Shown here: piece by piece, positions 17,294 through 25,349 of the stretch
Layout: each line of letters opens with the position of its first letter
Numbering within the stretch: the stretch's first letter is position 1
Assembly (NCBI GenBank): GCA_016293365.1
Contig: JAEDEK010000001.1
Coordinates: forward strand, 1-56,069
Direction: 5' to 3'
DNA from: Bulleidia sp.
GTDB lineage: Bacteria > Bacillota_I > Bacilli_A > Erysipelotrichales > Erysipelotrichaceae
Length of the DNA stretch: 56,069 nt
Notes under the pieces: model-generated
Database searches by the model: none
What the model was told of the DNA's origin: nothing
What the model saw: the letters and a program-made list of their open reading frames with translations, nothing else
Translations under genes and position numbers: made by a program

Positions 17294-18325
17294 ATGACAG
17301 ATGTAAGAGTTGCTATTAATGGTTTTGGCCGTATTGGCCGTCTTGCTTTCAGACAGATGTTTGAAGCTGAAGGATATGAAGTTGTTGCTATCAACGACCT
17401 GACATCCCCACACATGCTTGCTCACCTTCTGAAGTACGACTCCTCCCAGGGCCGTTACGTTGGAATCGGACATGAAAGCGATGTTACAGCTGATGACGAA
17501 GCTGGAACAATCACAGTTAAGGGCAAGACAATCAAGATCTACAAGGAACCAGATGCAAACAACTGCCCATGGGGTGAACTGAATGTAGACGTAGTTCTGG
17601 AATGCTCCGGTTTCTACACATCCAAGGCAAAGGCACAGGCTCACATCAATGCTGGTGCTAAGAAGGTTGTTATCTCCGCTCCTGCAGGAAATGACTTACC
17701 AACAATCGTTTACAATGTAAACCATGAAACACTGACAGCTGATGACAAGATCATCTCTGCTGCATCCTGCACAACAAACTGCCTGGCTCCAATGGCAAAG
17801 GCTCTGAACGACCTTGCTCCAATCGAATCCGGTATCATGTGCACAATTCACGCTTACACAGGTGATCAGATGATCCTCGACGGACCACAGAGAAAGGGCG
17901 ACCTGAGAAGATCCAGAGCTGGTGCAGTCAACATCGTTCCTAACTCCACAGGTGCTGCAAAGGCTATCGGTCTTGTAATTCCTGAACTGAACGGCAAGCT
18001 GATCGGTGCTGCTCAGCGTGTTCCAACTCCTACAGGATCCACAACACTGTTATTCGCAGTTGTTGACAAGGCTGTAACAAAGGATGAAATCAACGCTGCT
18101 ATGAAGGCTGCTGCTACAGAATCCTTCGGTTACAATGAAGAAGAAATCGTATCTTCCGACATCGTTGGTATGACATACGGTTCCCTGTTCGATGCTACTC
18201 AGACAATGGTTTCCCCATTAGCTGACGGCAAGACACAGGTTGAAGTTGTTTCCTGGTACGACAACGAAAACTCCTACACATCTCAGATGGTTCGTACAAT
18301 CAAGTACTTCGCAAACGTTAAGTAA
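17294..18325 (+). CDS. gap: Glyceraldehyde-3-phosphate dehydrogenase, type I
   Basis: This is the NAD-linked glycolytic enzyme converting glyceraldehyde-3-phosphate to 1,3-bisphosphoglycerate. The 343-residue protein has the NAD-binding NGFGRIGRL at residue 9. The catalytic cysteine is in SAASCTTNCLAP (about residue 158), and the histidine is in HAYTGDQ (about 185). The C-terminal WYDNENSYTSQMVRT is conserved. Codon use is visibly biased (GCT, GTT, AAG, CCA), unlike the surrounding genes and like the ribosomal protein genes further on, which fits high expression. It stands alone between its own promoter and terminator rather than in a pgk-tpi operon. The Shine-Dalgarno spacing is long, with no alternative start nearby. 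Confidence 0.98.
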   Translation: MTDVRVAINGFGRIGRLAFRQMFEAEGYEVVAINDLTSPHMLAHLLKYDSSQGRYVGIGHESDVTADDEAGTITVKGKTIKIYKEPDANNCPWGELNVDVVLECSGFYTSKAKAQAHINAGAKKVVISAPAGNDLPTIVYNVNHETLTADDKIISAASCTTNCLAPMAKALNDLAPIESGIMCTIHAYTGDQMILDGPQRKGDLRRSRAGAVNIVPNSTGAAKAIGLVIPELNGKLIGAAQRVPTPTGSTTLLFAVVDKAVTKDEINAAMKAAATESFGYNEEEIVSSDIVGMTYGSLFDATQTMVSPLADGKTQVEVVSWYDNENSYTSQMVRTIKYFANVK

Positions 18326-18342
18326 TTGTTCATTTGTACACG

Positions 18343-18374
18343 AAAAGACGGTTCTTTATGAACTGTCTTTTTTT
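18343..18374 (+). terminator. gap terminator
   Basis: AAAGACGGTTC pairs with GAACTGTCTTT (one G-T) around a short AT loop, ending in seven T. Confidence 0.85.
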
Positions 18375-18378
18375 ATGT

Positions 18379-18407
18379 TTGAAAAACGCATGATTTCCCA
18401 ATAAAAT
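18379..18407 (+). promoter_or_regulatory. Promoter of the HTH/RCC1/FN3 gene
   Basis: TTGAAA (18379-18384) and TAAAAT (18402-18407) are 17 bases apart. GAGGAGG follows just before the ATG at 18430. Confidence 0.6.
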
Positions 18408-18429
18408 ATAATATTGAGGAGGAGTCATT

Positions 18430-20571
18430 ATGAATAAACTGCCTGAAAAATTGACTCTATTAAGAAAATACAATCAGTTTTCACAGACTGATGTTGCCGG
18501 GAAACTCAATGTACCGGTAACGGAATATATGAACTGGGAAAACGGAAACTGTATCTGCAGAATTGACCAGTTGAAAATTCTTGCGGAAATGTTCGGTGTA
18601 TCGATTGACGCACTGCTTGACAACAATAAAACCATTGTCATTCCGGAAGAGGAACTGATGAAAAGCGCACAGATTCCATCCTTTTCATCCAATGCATCGG
18701 AAAAGACACAGCAGATGAGTACACTGGCAGAAGCAGGTACGATTCAGATGAATACAGTTGCGGATGCGGCGCAGGAAACAAAAGTGATCACACAGCAGCC
18801 ACTGTCTTCTGTAGCGCAGGCTGAGCCTCAGGAAAAAACAATGGATCCTGAAGAAGAGGAAGTGCAGGAAGAAGAACCGGTTTCCCACAGAAAGGCCACA
18901 GTCAGAACGGATGGAGGAAAGAAGAAAAACACACTGATCATTCTTGGTGTTATTGCCCTGCTCATCATTGCTGCAGCGGCATTCCTGCTGCTGATGGGAG
19001 GTTTTCATTCCGTGGCATTATCCAAGGAAAACAGACTTGCCGCAGGAGATACATGGACGATGTATGTCGAGCAGAATGGTAAGATTACTGTCAGAGGTGA
19101 ACTGGAAGGTGCCTCATCCTTCAGTGAAGGTGTTCAGGTCAGTGGTTATGGAAGTCATGCAGCAGCTTTGAGTGATAAAGGCAAAGTGACAGACAACCGG
19201 TTTTCTTCCGAAGTATCTTCCTGGAATAAAGTGGATTATATTGCTGCGGGAAAGAATCATATTGTCGCTGTAACAGATGAAGGCAAGGTGCTTTGTGCAG
19301 GAAGTGAAGAAGCATGTCAGGTAAGTTCCTGGAACAATATTGAAAAGGTGTATGCCGGCAATGAAACTACAGTCGGTATTACCAATGACGGTCAGATCAA
19401 AGTTGCCGGTAATGGTGAATTCCTGTCTTCTGTTACTGGTATCAGTGATATTTCCATGAGTGATAATCTGGCTGCCTACGTAAGATCAGACGGTACGGTT
19501 GCTGTATCCATGCTGGGATCCGGAAATGTTCTGGATACTTCTTCCTGGGTGGATGTTCGAAATACGGCAGTTGGTTCTGATTATGTGATTGGTCTTACAA
19601 CAGATGGTTCCATTCTGTGTGAATCTGCTGATGAGGAATTCAAGGCGGAAGTTACAGGCTGGAAGAATATCCGTTATCTGGCTGCTTCAGATCGTACTGC
19701 TGTAGCGATTGACCGTTCCGGAAACATGCATGGTGCCGGTGATAATTCCTGTAACCAGTATGAAAATCAGAATAAAAAGGATGATGAAAATCAGGAAGAT
19801 GAACAGCTGGAAGCCCCAAAGAACATAACGGTCACAGAATCAACAGCCAATGTTGTCATTAAATGGGATACAGTGGAAAATGCTGATTCCTATGTTGTTT
19901 CCATTTCCGATATCGGAGAACTGCCGGAAACCAAAAACAATCAGGCATCTCTCTCCGCAAGCAGCTTTACGGATGGTGAAACGTATTCCATTACGATTAC
20001 AGCAAAGCCAAAAAGCAGTTCCAAGGCAAAGGAATCTTCCACAACAATGGAATATACGTATGCGGCAAAGAAGGTTCAGCTGACAACTCCAACAGGTATT
20101 ACAGCTTCTACAGATGCCAAAGGATGGACAATTCAGTGGGGTGCAGTTGATCATGCGGATTACTATGAAATCAGTCTGGATGGATCACAGCCACAGCGTG
20201 CCAATACAAATTCCTATATATATGACACTTCTCAGATCATCTCTGTAGGCAATCATACCATCACAATAAAGGCGTTCAGTGTCAACAGCACCTATACGGA
20301 ATCTGAAGAAGGCAGTGGTGTTGTACAGTATGAACCACAGCTTAAGACGATTCCTGTCATGTATATTCAGGGTGAATCCACATATGTGGATTCCGGTAAT
20401 CCGACTGTGGATGTATATGTCGGTATGGATTATACATACCAGGATCTTGACAGCATGGCTGGTGGATTTGCGGCAGCGTCACAGAGAACACTGCAGGATC
20501 CGACAGGTACAGTGCATATCTACGATACAACTACATCCATTCAGATTTATCTGAATGAACAGGAGTCTTAA
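18430..20571 (+). CDS. Transmembrane HTH protein with RCC1-like and FN3 domains
   Basis: This 713-residue protein joins parts usually found apart. Residues 5-60 are an Xre-type helix-turn-helix (LRKYNQFSQTDVAGKLNV, then YMNWENG). Residues 65-165 are a low-complexity, glutamate-rich linker ending in KKK. Residues 167-192 are one transmembrane helix. After it come about 250 residues of RCC1-like propeller repeats, seen as recurring units such as GKNHIVAVTDEGKVLCAG and GSDYVIGLTTDGSILC. Two fibronectin type III domains (about 455-545 and 550-640) and a short beta-rich tail follow. Topology is predicted N-in, C-out. I infer a membrane-bound DNA-binding sensor or a cell-envelope scaffold. No function is known to me. 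A small GYF-like gene follows by one base and probably shares the transcript. Confidence 0.8.
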   Translation: MNKLPEKLTLLRKYNQFSQTDVAGKLNVPVTEYMNWENGNCICRIDQLKILAEMFGVSIDALLDNNKTIVIPEEELMKSAQIPSFSSNASEKTQQMSTLAEAGTIQMNTVADAAQETKVITQQPLSSVAQAEPQEKTMDPEEEEVQEEEPVSHRKATVRTDGGKKKNTLIILGVIALLIIAAAAFLLLMGGFHSVALSKENRLAAGDTWTMYVEQNGKITVRGELEGASSFSEGVQVSGYGSHAAALSDKGKVTDNRFSSEVSSWNKVDYIAAGKNHIVAVTDEGKVLCAGSEEACQVSSWNNIEKVYAGNETTVGITNDGQIKVAGNGEFLSSVTGISDISMSDNLAAYVRSDGTVAVSMLGSGNVLDTSSWVDVRNTAVGSDYVIGLTTDGSILCESADEEFKAEVTGWKNIRYLAASDRTAVAIDRSGNMHGAGDNSCNQYENQNKKDDENQEDEQLEAPKNITVTESTANVVIKWDTVENADSYVVSISDIGELPETKNNQASLSASSFTDGETYSITITAKPKSSSKAKESSTTMEYTYAAKKVQLTTPTGITASTDAKGWTIQWGAVDHADYYEISLDGSQPQRANTNSYIYDTSQIISVGNHTITIKAFSVNSTYTESEEGSGVVQYEPQLKTIPVMYIQGESTYVDSGNPTVDVYVGMDYTYQDLDSMAGGFAAASQRTLQDPTGTVHIYDTTTSIQIYLNEQES

Positions 20572-20572
20572 C

Positions 20573-20767
20573 ATGGAAAAAGTATGGTATTACATGAAAC
20601 CGGACAGGTCAAAATACGGACCGTATTCCGATGATGAACTTGCAGCATTGATCCGACAGGAAATACTGGATGGAGATGACTACATCTGGATGCCGGATAT
20701 GGCTGGATGGCTGAAAATCAGAAATTCCATTTACTCCATCTACATGCCGGAAAGTGAAACGGAATAA
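20573..20767 (+). CDS. Small GYF-domain-like protein
   Basis: This 64-residue protein begins MEKVWYYMKPDRSKYGPYSD. The pattern W-Y-Y-x(8)-GPYSDDELAALI, followed by a tryptophan-rich WMPDMAGWLKI, is that of GYF_2 domains, small modules thought to bind peptides or sit beside membrane proteins. The ATG at 20573 is chosen because AGGAGT precedes it by six bases. An in-frame ATG at 20555 lies inside the upstream gene. It starts one base after the stop of the HTH/RCC1/FN3 gene, so a joint role is likely. Alone it has no enzymatic motif. Confidence 0.75.
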   Translation: MEKVWYYMKPDRSKYGPYSDDELAALIRQEILDGDDYIWMPDMAGWLKIRNSIYSIYMPESETE

Positions 20768-20775
20768 CTTCAAAG

Positions 20776-20800
20776 AAGAGGGGATCGACTCCTCTTTTTT
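20776..20800 (+). terminator. Terminator after GYF gene
   Basis: AAGAGG and CCTCTT pair around a nine-base loop, followed by a T run. Confidence 0.75.
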
Positions 20801-20825
20801 CAATGTGTGGTGAATGGTACATGGT

Positions 20826-20854
20826 TTGACGGAATTGCTTTTACGAATTATACT
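20826..20854 (+). promoter_or_regulatory. Promoter of the cysS T-box leader
   Basis: TTGACG and TATACT are separated by 17 bases. Transcription would begin near 20861, at the 5' end of the T-box. Confidence 0.85.
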
Positions 20855-20860
20855 AATGCG

Positions 20861-21059
20861 GTAAACCACAGATCGGAAGAAGTAACAGAAACAGTCATAT
20901 ACAGAGAGAAACGGATCTGCTGAAACCGTTTTTATGAGTGTCTGTGAACTGCACCCGTGAGGGTCCCCTAATCGGGAACGTGAATCCGCGTTAAGGATCA
21001 GAGCATAACAGAAAAGTGGAACCGCGCAAGACGTCTTTTTGATCAGGCGTCTTTTATTT
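20861..21059 (+). promoter_or_regulatory. T-box riboswitch, cysteine specifier
   Basis: The leader contains the hallmarks of a T-box, which reads uncharged tRNA. An AGAAGTA-type element at about 20877-20884 and AGAGAG downstream form the stem I base. GGATCTGCTGAAACC matches the GGNTGNTGNAA distal loop. AAGTGGAACCGCG (21014-21026) is the T-box sequence pairing with the tRNA acceptor end. The specifier loop reads GAAC-TGC-ACC, giving TGC (about 20950), a cysteine codon, in agreement with cysS downstream. The terminator is AAGACGTC/GGCGTCTT with a T tail (21028-21059). Uncharged tRNA-Cys should allow read-through into cysS. Confidence 0.92.
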
Positions 21060-21074
21060 TTACAGGAGGAAATC

Positions 21075-22412
21075 ATGATCAGACTTTACAATTCAAAGAC
21101 ACTGCAGATTGAACCGTTCAGACCGGTAAAGGAAGGACACGTCAGCATGTATGTGTGTGGACCAACCGTCTATAACTATGCCCATATCGGAAATGCCAGA
21201 CCGATGGTTGTTTTCGATGTGCTGAAAAGACTGTTTGAAGCAGAAGGCTATACGGTTACCTATGTATCCAACTTCACGGATGTGGATGATAAGATCATCA
21301 ACAGAGCCATCGAGGAAAACACAACCGAAGCTGTCATTGCCCAGCGGTATATCGATGCTTATCAGGCACTTCGTGTACAGCTGAATACACAGATTCCTGA
21401 TATCACACCAAGAGTTACGGAAACAATGGATGATATCATTGCGTTCATTCAGGAAATGGTGAACAACGGAAGTGCCTATGTATCTGAAAACGGAGATGTT
21501 TACTTCTCTGTTGAAGCAGATGAAAGATATGGTGAAATCTCACATCAGAATCTGGATATGCTGGAAGCAGGTGCACGTATTGATGTCAATCAGGGAAAGA
21601 AGAATCCATATGACTTTGCTCTGTGGAAAAAGACAGACAAGGGAATTCAGTGGGATTCCCCATGGGGAAAGGGAAGACCTGGATGGCACACGGAATGTGT
21701 TGTCATGATCAATAAGAACCTGGGTGAAATCATCGATATCCATGGTGGTGGTATGGATCTGAAGTTCCCGCATCATGAAAATGAAGCAGCCCAGCAGGAA
21801 TGCACACATCACAATGCACTTGCCAACTACTGGGTACACAACGCAATGATCAATATCGATGGACAGAAGATGTCCAAGTCCCTCGGTAATACTCTTTGGG
21901 CAAAAGATATCATCGATCAGCTTGGAACTGGACTGACAAGATGGCTGATGAGTTCCGTACACTACAGAAAGGAACTCAACTTCTCTGAGGAAACGGTGGA
22001 AACTGCACGTAAGGAGCTGGAAAAGGTTCTGAATCCTCTGAAGCAGGCAGATATCAGAATTTCCCTTGCCCAGGCAGAAGTAACAGATGAAAAGGATGAG
22101 GAATCCTTCCGCAGCTTCCTGGATCAGCTGGATGATGATCTGAATACACCAAATGCCTATACGGTCATTTTTGAAACAGTCAAGAAACTGAATCAGTCAC
22201 TGCGTGTCAGAGAAATTGATTATGCTTCTGTCAACAGAATCAGAAATGCAGTAACAGCCATGCTGGATGTTCTGGGTATCAATGTTGAAAGAACAGTACT
22301 GAGTGAAGAAGACAGAGAACTGTTCCGTGGCTGGAACGAAGCAAAGAAGGCAAAGGACTGGGGAAAAGCGGATACATACCGTAATGCATTAAGCGGAAAG
22401 GGTCTTCTTTAA
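21075..22412 (+). CDS. cysS: Cysteinyl-tRNA synthetase
   Basis: This class I synthetase attaches cysteine to tRNA-Cys. The 445-residue protein has the HIGN signature in YAHIGNARP (about residue 34), the first zinc cysteine in YVCGPTVYN (about 29), the GWHTECV zinc residues (about 205), HHENEAAQ (about 235), and the KMSKS loop in GQKMSKSLGN (about 266). The start at 21075 follows AGGAGGAAATC and begins MIRLYNSKT, as in homologues. An upstream in-frame ATG at 21039 lies inside the T-box terminator. It is controlled by the T-box and cotranscribed with mrnC and rlmB. Confidence 0.97.
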   Translation: MIRLYNSKTLQIEPFRPVKEGHVSMYVCGPTVYNYAHIGNARPMVVFDVLKRLFEAEGYTVTYVSNFTDVDDKIINRAIEENTTEAVIAQRYIDAYQALRVQLNTQIPDITPRVTETMDDIIAFIQEMVNNGSAYVSENGDVYFSVEADERYGEISHQNLDMLEAGARIDVNQGKKNPYDFALWKKTDKGIQWDSPWGKGRPGWHTECVVMINKNLGEIIDIHGGGMDLKFPHHENEAAQQECTHHNALANYWVHNAMINIDGQKMSKSLGNTLWAKDIIDQLGTGLTRWLMSSVHYRKELNFSEETVETARKELEKVLNPLKQADIRISLAQAEVTDEKDEESFRSFLDQLDDDLNTPNAYTVIFETVKKLNQSLRVREIDYASVNRIRNAVTAMLDVLGINVERTVLSEEDRELFRGWNEAKKAKDWGKADTYRNALSGKGLL

Positions 22413-22795
22413 TGAAAGTCAATGAGTGTTCCGGAAGAGCACTGGCATTTCTTGGGGATGCTGTGTGGTCACTTGCGGTAAGAAAATATCTGCTGGAAAA
22501 AGGGGAAGGAAAAGGAAAGGAACTGCAGAAACAGTCCATTTCCTACGTTTCAGCAAAATCACAGGCGCATTTCTATCAGGTTATGCACGAACAGAATTTT
22601 CTGAGTGAAGAAGAGGAAGCCATCTTTCATCGTGGCAGAAACGGTAACAGTGGCGCTGTTCCGAAAAATACGGATGTCCTGACCTATCGTGCTTCTACTG
22701 GATTTGAAGCAATTCTTGGTGCACTCGAACTGGAAGGAAAACAGGACAGAATCCGCCAGCTGTTTGAAAAGGCACAGGAAATTATGGGAGATTGA
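22412..22795 (+). CDS. mrnC: Mini-ribonuclease 3
   Basis: Mini-III is a dimeric RNase III catalytic domain without the double-stranded RNA-binding domain. It matures 23S rRNA ends in Firmicutes. The 127-residue protein has the RNase III core LAFLGDAVWSLAVRKYL (about residue 10). It also has the basic HRGRNGNSGAVPKN segment (about 70) and the second acidic motif in GFEAILGALELEG (about 97). The ATG overlaps the cysS stop by one base (TAATG), and the gene ends just before rlmB. The same order occurs in B. subtilis. Confidence 0.94.
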   Translation: MKVNECSGRALAFLGDAVWSLAVRKYLLEKGEGKGKELQKQSISYVSAKSQAHFYQVMHEQNFLSEEEEAIFHRGRNGNSGAVPKNTDVLTYRASTGFEAILGALELEGKQDRIRQLFEKAQEIMGD

Positions 22796-22797
22796 AC

Positions 22798-23517
22798 ATG
22801 TCACAGTATTTCTATGGTAAAAATGTTGTCCGCCAGCTTCTGGAAGATCATGCGGAAGTCAGGATGGTATGGCTTGCGGTGAACGATCGCCAGCTGGAAT
22901 CCCTCTGCGAGCGGAATCATGTAAAAATCCGCAGAACGGATAAAAAGTACATGACAAAACTCACCGGCAGCGATAGACACCAGGGTGTGGCTGCTGAAAT
23001 GCCGGATTACAGGACATATTCCCTGGAAGAGATGATGAACAGTGTACCAAAAGGTAAAAACGGTCTGATTATCCTGCTGGATCAGCTGGAGGATCCGCAT
23101 AATCTTGGCGCAATCCTGCGTACTGCCGATGCAGTCGGTGCAGATGGTGTGATCTTCAAAAAGACACATGCGGTGGGATTGACCCCGACGGTTGCCAAGG
23201 TTTCCGCCGGTGCGATTGATACGGTGAAATGCTGTGCGGTTACCAATTTGTCCCGTGCTCTTGAAACGCTTCAGAAAAACGGTTGGTGGGCAGTCGGTAC
23301 GGATATGGATGGGCAGGATTACCGCACACTGAACTATGATTTCAATACGGTACTTGTGATCGGAAATGAAGGGGATGGTATTTCCAGACTGATCCGTGAA
23401 AAATGTGATTATGTCATTTCTCTTCCGATGGTCGGAAAGATCGAATCCCTGAATGCTTCTGTATCTGCAGGTATTCTCATGTACCAGATCTTTTCTACAC
23501 GTCATCCACTTGGATAA
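22798..23517 (+). CDS. rlmB: 23S rRNA (guanosine-2'-O-)-methyltransferase RlmB-like
   Basis: This SPOUT-family (TrmH) methyltransferase 2'-O-methylates a guanosine in 23S rRNA (Gm2251 in E. coli). The 239-residue protein has an N-terminal L30-like substrate-binding domain and the three SPOUT motifs: LDQLEDPHNLGAILRTADA (about residue 95), VIGNEGDGISRLI (about 185) and LPMVGKIESLNASVSAGI (about 210), which form the knotted AdoMet site. ATG 22798 is preferred to TTG 22792, since family members begin near the following YFYGKNVV. It is the last gene of the cysS transcript. Confidence 0.93.
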   Translation: MSQYFYGKNVVRQLLEDHAEVRMVWLAVNDRQLESLCERNHVKIRRTDKKYMTKLTGSDRHQGVAAEMPDYRTYSLEEMMNSVPKGKNGLIILLDQLEDPHNLGAILRTADAVGADGVIFKKTHAVGLTPTVAKVSAGAIDTVKCCAVTNLSRALETLQKNGWWAVGTDMDGQDYRTLNYDFNTVLVIGNEGDGISRLIREKCDYVISLPMVGKIESLNASVSAGILMYQIFSTRHPLG

Positions 23518-23540
23518 TCCACAGATCATATGTGAAAAGG

Positions 23541-23571
23541 GCATGTTTTCCACAATGGAAGCATGCTTTTT
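23541..23571 (+). terminator. cysS operon terminator
   Basis: GCATG-TTTTCCA pairs with TGGAA-GCATGC around CAA, with a T run following. Confidence 0.8.
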
Positions 23572-23662
23572 ATGTGAAATCGATGATGAAAGACGGTTGA
23601 AACATCGGGCGTCGAATGGATGACAGTGTGGGATGATGTTTCTGTCGAAAAGAGGTATATGT

Positions 23663-24265
23663 ATGGAAGACAACATCTATGAAATCATCTACATGGTAAG
23701 AATGGGAGATCCTTCAGCCCTGAACATTCTGATGGACAGCTTTCATGAAACAATTGCCTGTCATGTCAGAAGATTCTGCAAGGATCATCCTTATGAGCAG
23801 TTTGAACAGGATGATCTGATCCAGGAAGGTATGATCAGTCTGTATGGTGCAGCAGGCACGTATCGATATGACAAGTGCAGTTCCTTTGATACATATGCTT
23901 ACCTTCTGTTTGAAAACAGACTGAAAAACATCAGCCGCCATGCCCGTACCAACAAGGAAGCATCTGTCATGAATGTGTATCATCTGAATGAAATTGTCAG
24001 AGGCTTTGATGTGGAGATGATCGAGCTGATTGAACAGTCGGACTGTCTGTCAATGCCTGAATACGTATTTGCAATGAAAGAAGCTTATGACTTACTTTGC
24101 GAAACAGTAATGGAAATGACGGAGAAACAGAAAATGGCAGTTGCGGACTGGGCACATGAGATATGCCTTCACCCATATGGGAAAAACGGAACGAAGGAAG
24201 ATCGGCGCAGACAGGCGATGGTCCACAGGGTAAGACAGATGATCCGTAACGCTCTGGAAGTATAA
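23663..24265 (+). CDS. Sigma-70 family RNA polymerase sigma factor (SigH position)
   Basis: The position between rlmB and rpmG is that of sigH (sigma-30) in B. subtilis. The 200-residue protein has sigma region 2 (about residues 15-90), with EQDDLIQEGMISLYGAAGTY and FDTYAYLLFENRLKN carrying the -10 recognition and core-binding helices. The C-terminal region 4 is present by length but divergent. Its helix-turn-helix has GKNGTKEDRRRQAMVHRVRQ instead of the usual YQEIAExL pattern, so -35 recognition may differ. The start at 23663 has AGAGGT upstream. The earlier in-frame ATG at 23633 does not. B. subtilis yacP, which normally sits before sigH, is absent. Calling it a true SigH orthologue is an inference from position. 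Confidence 0.8.
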   Translation: MEDNIYEIIYMVRMGDPSALNILMDSFHETIACHVRRFCKDHPYEQFEQDDLIQEGMISLYGAAGTYRYDKCSSFDTYAYLLFENRLKNISRHARTNKEASVMNVYHLNEIVRGFDVEMIELIEQSDCLSMPEYVFAMKEAYDLLCETVMEMTEKQKMAVADWAHEICLHPYGKNGTKEDRRRQAMVHRVRQMIRNALEV

Positions 24266-24293
24266 TAACCTGTATTTGTTCACATTCGCATAA

Positions 24294-24322
24294 TTGACGA
24301 TGGAAACGGTTCTATGATAGAG
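24294..24322 (+). promoter_or_regulatory. Promoter of rpmG-secE-nusG (weak -10)
   Basis: A TTGACG box at 24294-24299 matches those before gap, rplK and rpoB. The -10 is poor: ATAGAG at 17 bases or TATGAT at 13 bases. The transcript would start upstream of rpmG. Confidence 0.5.
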
Positions 24323-24352
24323 TATATAGGCGTTTGAAGGAGTTTTTTCGTA

Positions 24353-24508
24353 ATGGCAAAAGATGATAAGGCGATCCTCGCATGTGAGGAATGCCTCGCT
24401 CGTAACTACACGACCCATCGTTCCAGGAAGAACAACAGAGAAAGACTGGAGTTAAGAAAGTTCTGCCCGCACTGCGGAAAGATGACACTCCATAAAGAAA
24501 CGAAATAG
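24353..24508 (+). CDS. rpmG: Ribosomal protein bL33 (zinc-binding form)
   Basis: This short gene encodes a 51-residue protein of the large ribosomal subunit. It keeps both CxxC pairs (CEEC at residues 11-14 and CPHC at 38-41), so it is the zinc-binding paralogue type. The basic HRSRKNNRERLELRKF core is typical. GAAGGAG lies about 11 bases upstream of the ATG. Its place just before secE and nusG matches the conserved order in Firmicutes. Whether a zinc-free paralogue exists elsewhere cannot be seen. Confidence 0.96.
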   Translation: MAKDDKAILACEECLARNYTTHRSRKNNRERLELRKFCPHCGKMTLHKETK

Positions 24509-24520
24509 GAGGATTTCCTG

Positions 24521-24772
24521 ATGAGTGAAAACAAAACTGAAAAACAGAAGAAAACAAAGGCTCCAAAGGATCACTGGTTTTCTTTCAGTGGTATCCGCAA
24601 AGAAGCAAAGCGCGTCAGATGGCCGCACTGGAAGAGTGAAGGTTCTTCCAAGCCGGGCATCCTTCAGAATACAGCTGAAGTTGTCATCTTCACAGCTTCA
24701 TTTGCCCTGTTCTTTGTATTATGCGAATTCATTATTACCTATCTTCTGAAGTTAATTGGAATCGGAGCGTAA
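24521..24772 (+). CDS. secE: Preprotein translocase subunit SecE
   Basis: SecE is the small essential clamp subunit of the SecYEG channel. The 83-residue protein has a basic cytoplasmic N-terminus, an amphipathic segment with the conserved EAKRVRWPHW (about residue 27) and one C-terminal transmembrane helix (about 52-78). Only one transmembrane segment is expected in Firmicutes. AGGAGG precedes the start. It sits between rpmG and nusG, as is nearly universal. Confidence 0.94.
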   Translation: MSENKTEKQKKTKAPKDHWFSFSGIRKEAKRVRWPHWKSEGSSKPGILQNTAEVVIFTASFALFFVLCEFIITYLLKLIGIGA

Positions 24773-24776
24773 ACCT

Positions 24777-25349
24777 ATGAGTGAGACACAGAAAATGACA
24801 AATGATCAGGATGAAAAGCTCTGGTATGTAGTCAATACATATTCCGGACATGAAAACAGAGTAAAGGAAAATCTTGAAAAAAGAGTTGAGACAATGGGAA
24901 TTCAGGACTGCCTGTTCCGCATTGTTGTCGCTGAAGAACCTGAAATCGAAATCAAGAACGGCAAACAGGTGGAAAAGATGCATAATCTGTTCCCAGGCTA
25001 TGTCTTTGTTGAAATGAAGATGACAGATGAAGCATGGTATGTTGTCCGTAATACACCAGGTGTCACAGGATTCATCGGTTCTTCCGGTGGCGGTGCCAAG
25101 CCGTTCCCGGTAGCACCGGATGAAATGGAATCCATTCTCAGAAGAATCGTACAGAAGGATCAGAAGGTTGTTGTTGACTTTAAGGTCGGTGACACAGTCA
25201 GAATTCTTTCCGGTCCGTTCTCTGGAATGGAAGGAACAGTCAGTTCCATGAACGACCAGACTCAGGTTGCAAATGTTCTGACAATGCTGTTTGGTCGTGA
25301 AACACCGACTGATATGAATTACAAGGATCTGAAGAAGGTGGAAGAATGA
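24777..25349 (+). CDS. nusG: Transcription elongation/antitermination factor NusG
   Basis: NusG binds RNA polymerase through its NGN domain and couples or pauses transcription through its KOW domain. The 190-residue protein starts its NGN domain at KLWYVVNTYSGHENRVKENL and has the FPGYVFVEM motif (about residue 75). The C-terminal KOW has GDTVRILSGPFSGMEGTVSS (about 137). The start at 24777 is five bases after the secE stop, with GGAG upstream. An earlier in-frame ATG lies inside secE. The stop overlaps the next gene by four bases. Confidence 0.96.
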   Translation: MSETQKMTNDQDEKLWYVVNTYSGHENRVKENLEKRVETMGIQDCLFRIVVAEEPEIEIKNGKQVEKMHNLFPGYVFVEMKMTDEAWYVVRNTPGVTGFIGSSGGGAKPFPVAPDEMESILRRIVQKDQKVVVDFKVGDTVRILSGPFSGMEGTVSSMNDQTQVANVLTMLFGRETPTDMNYKDLKKVEE

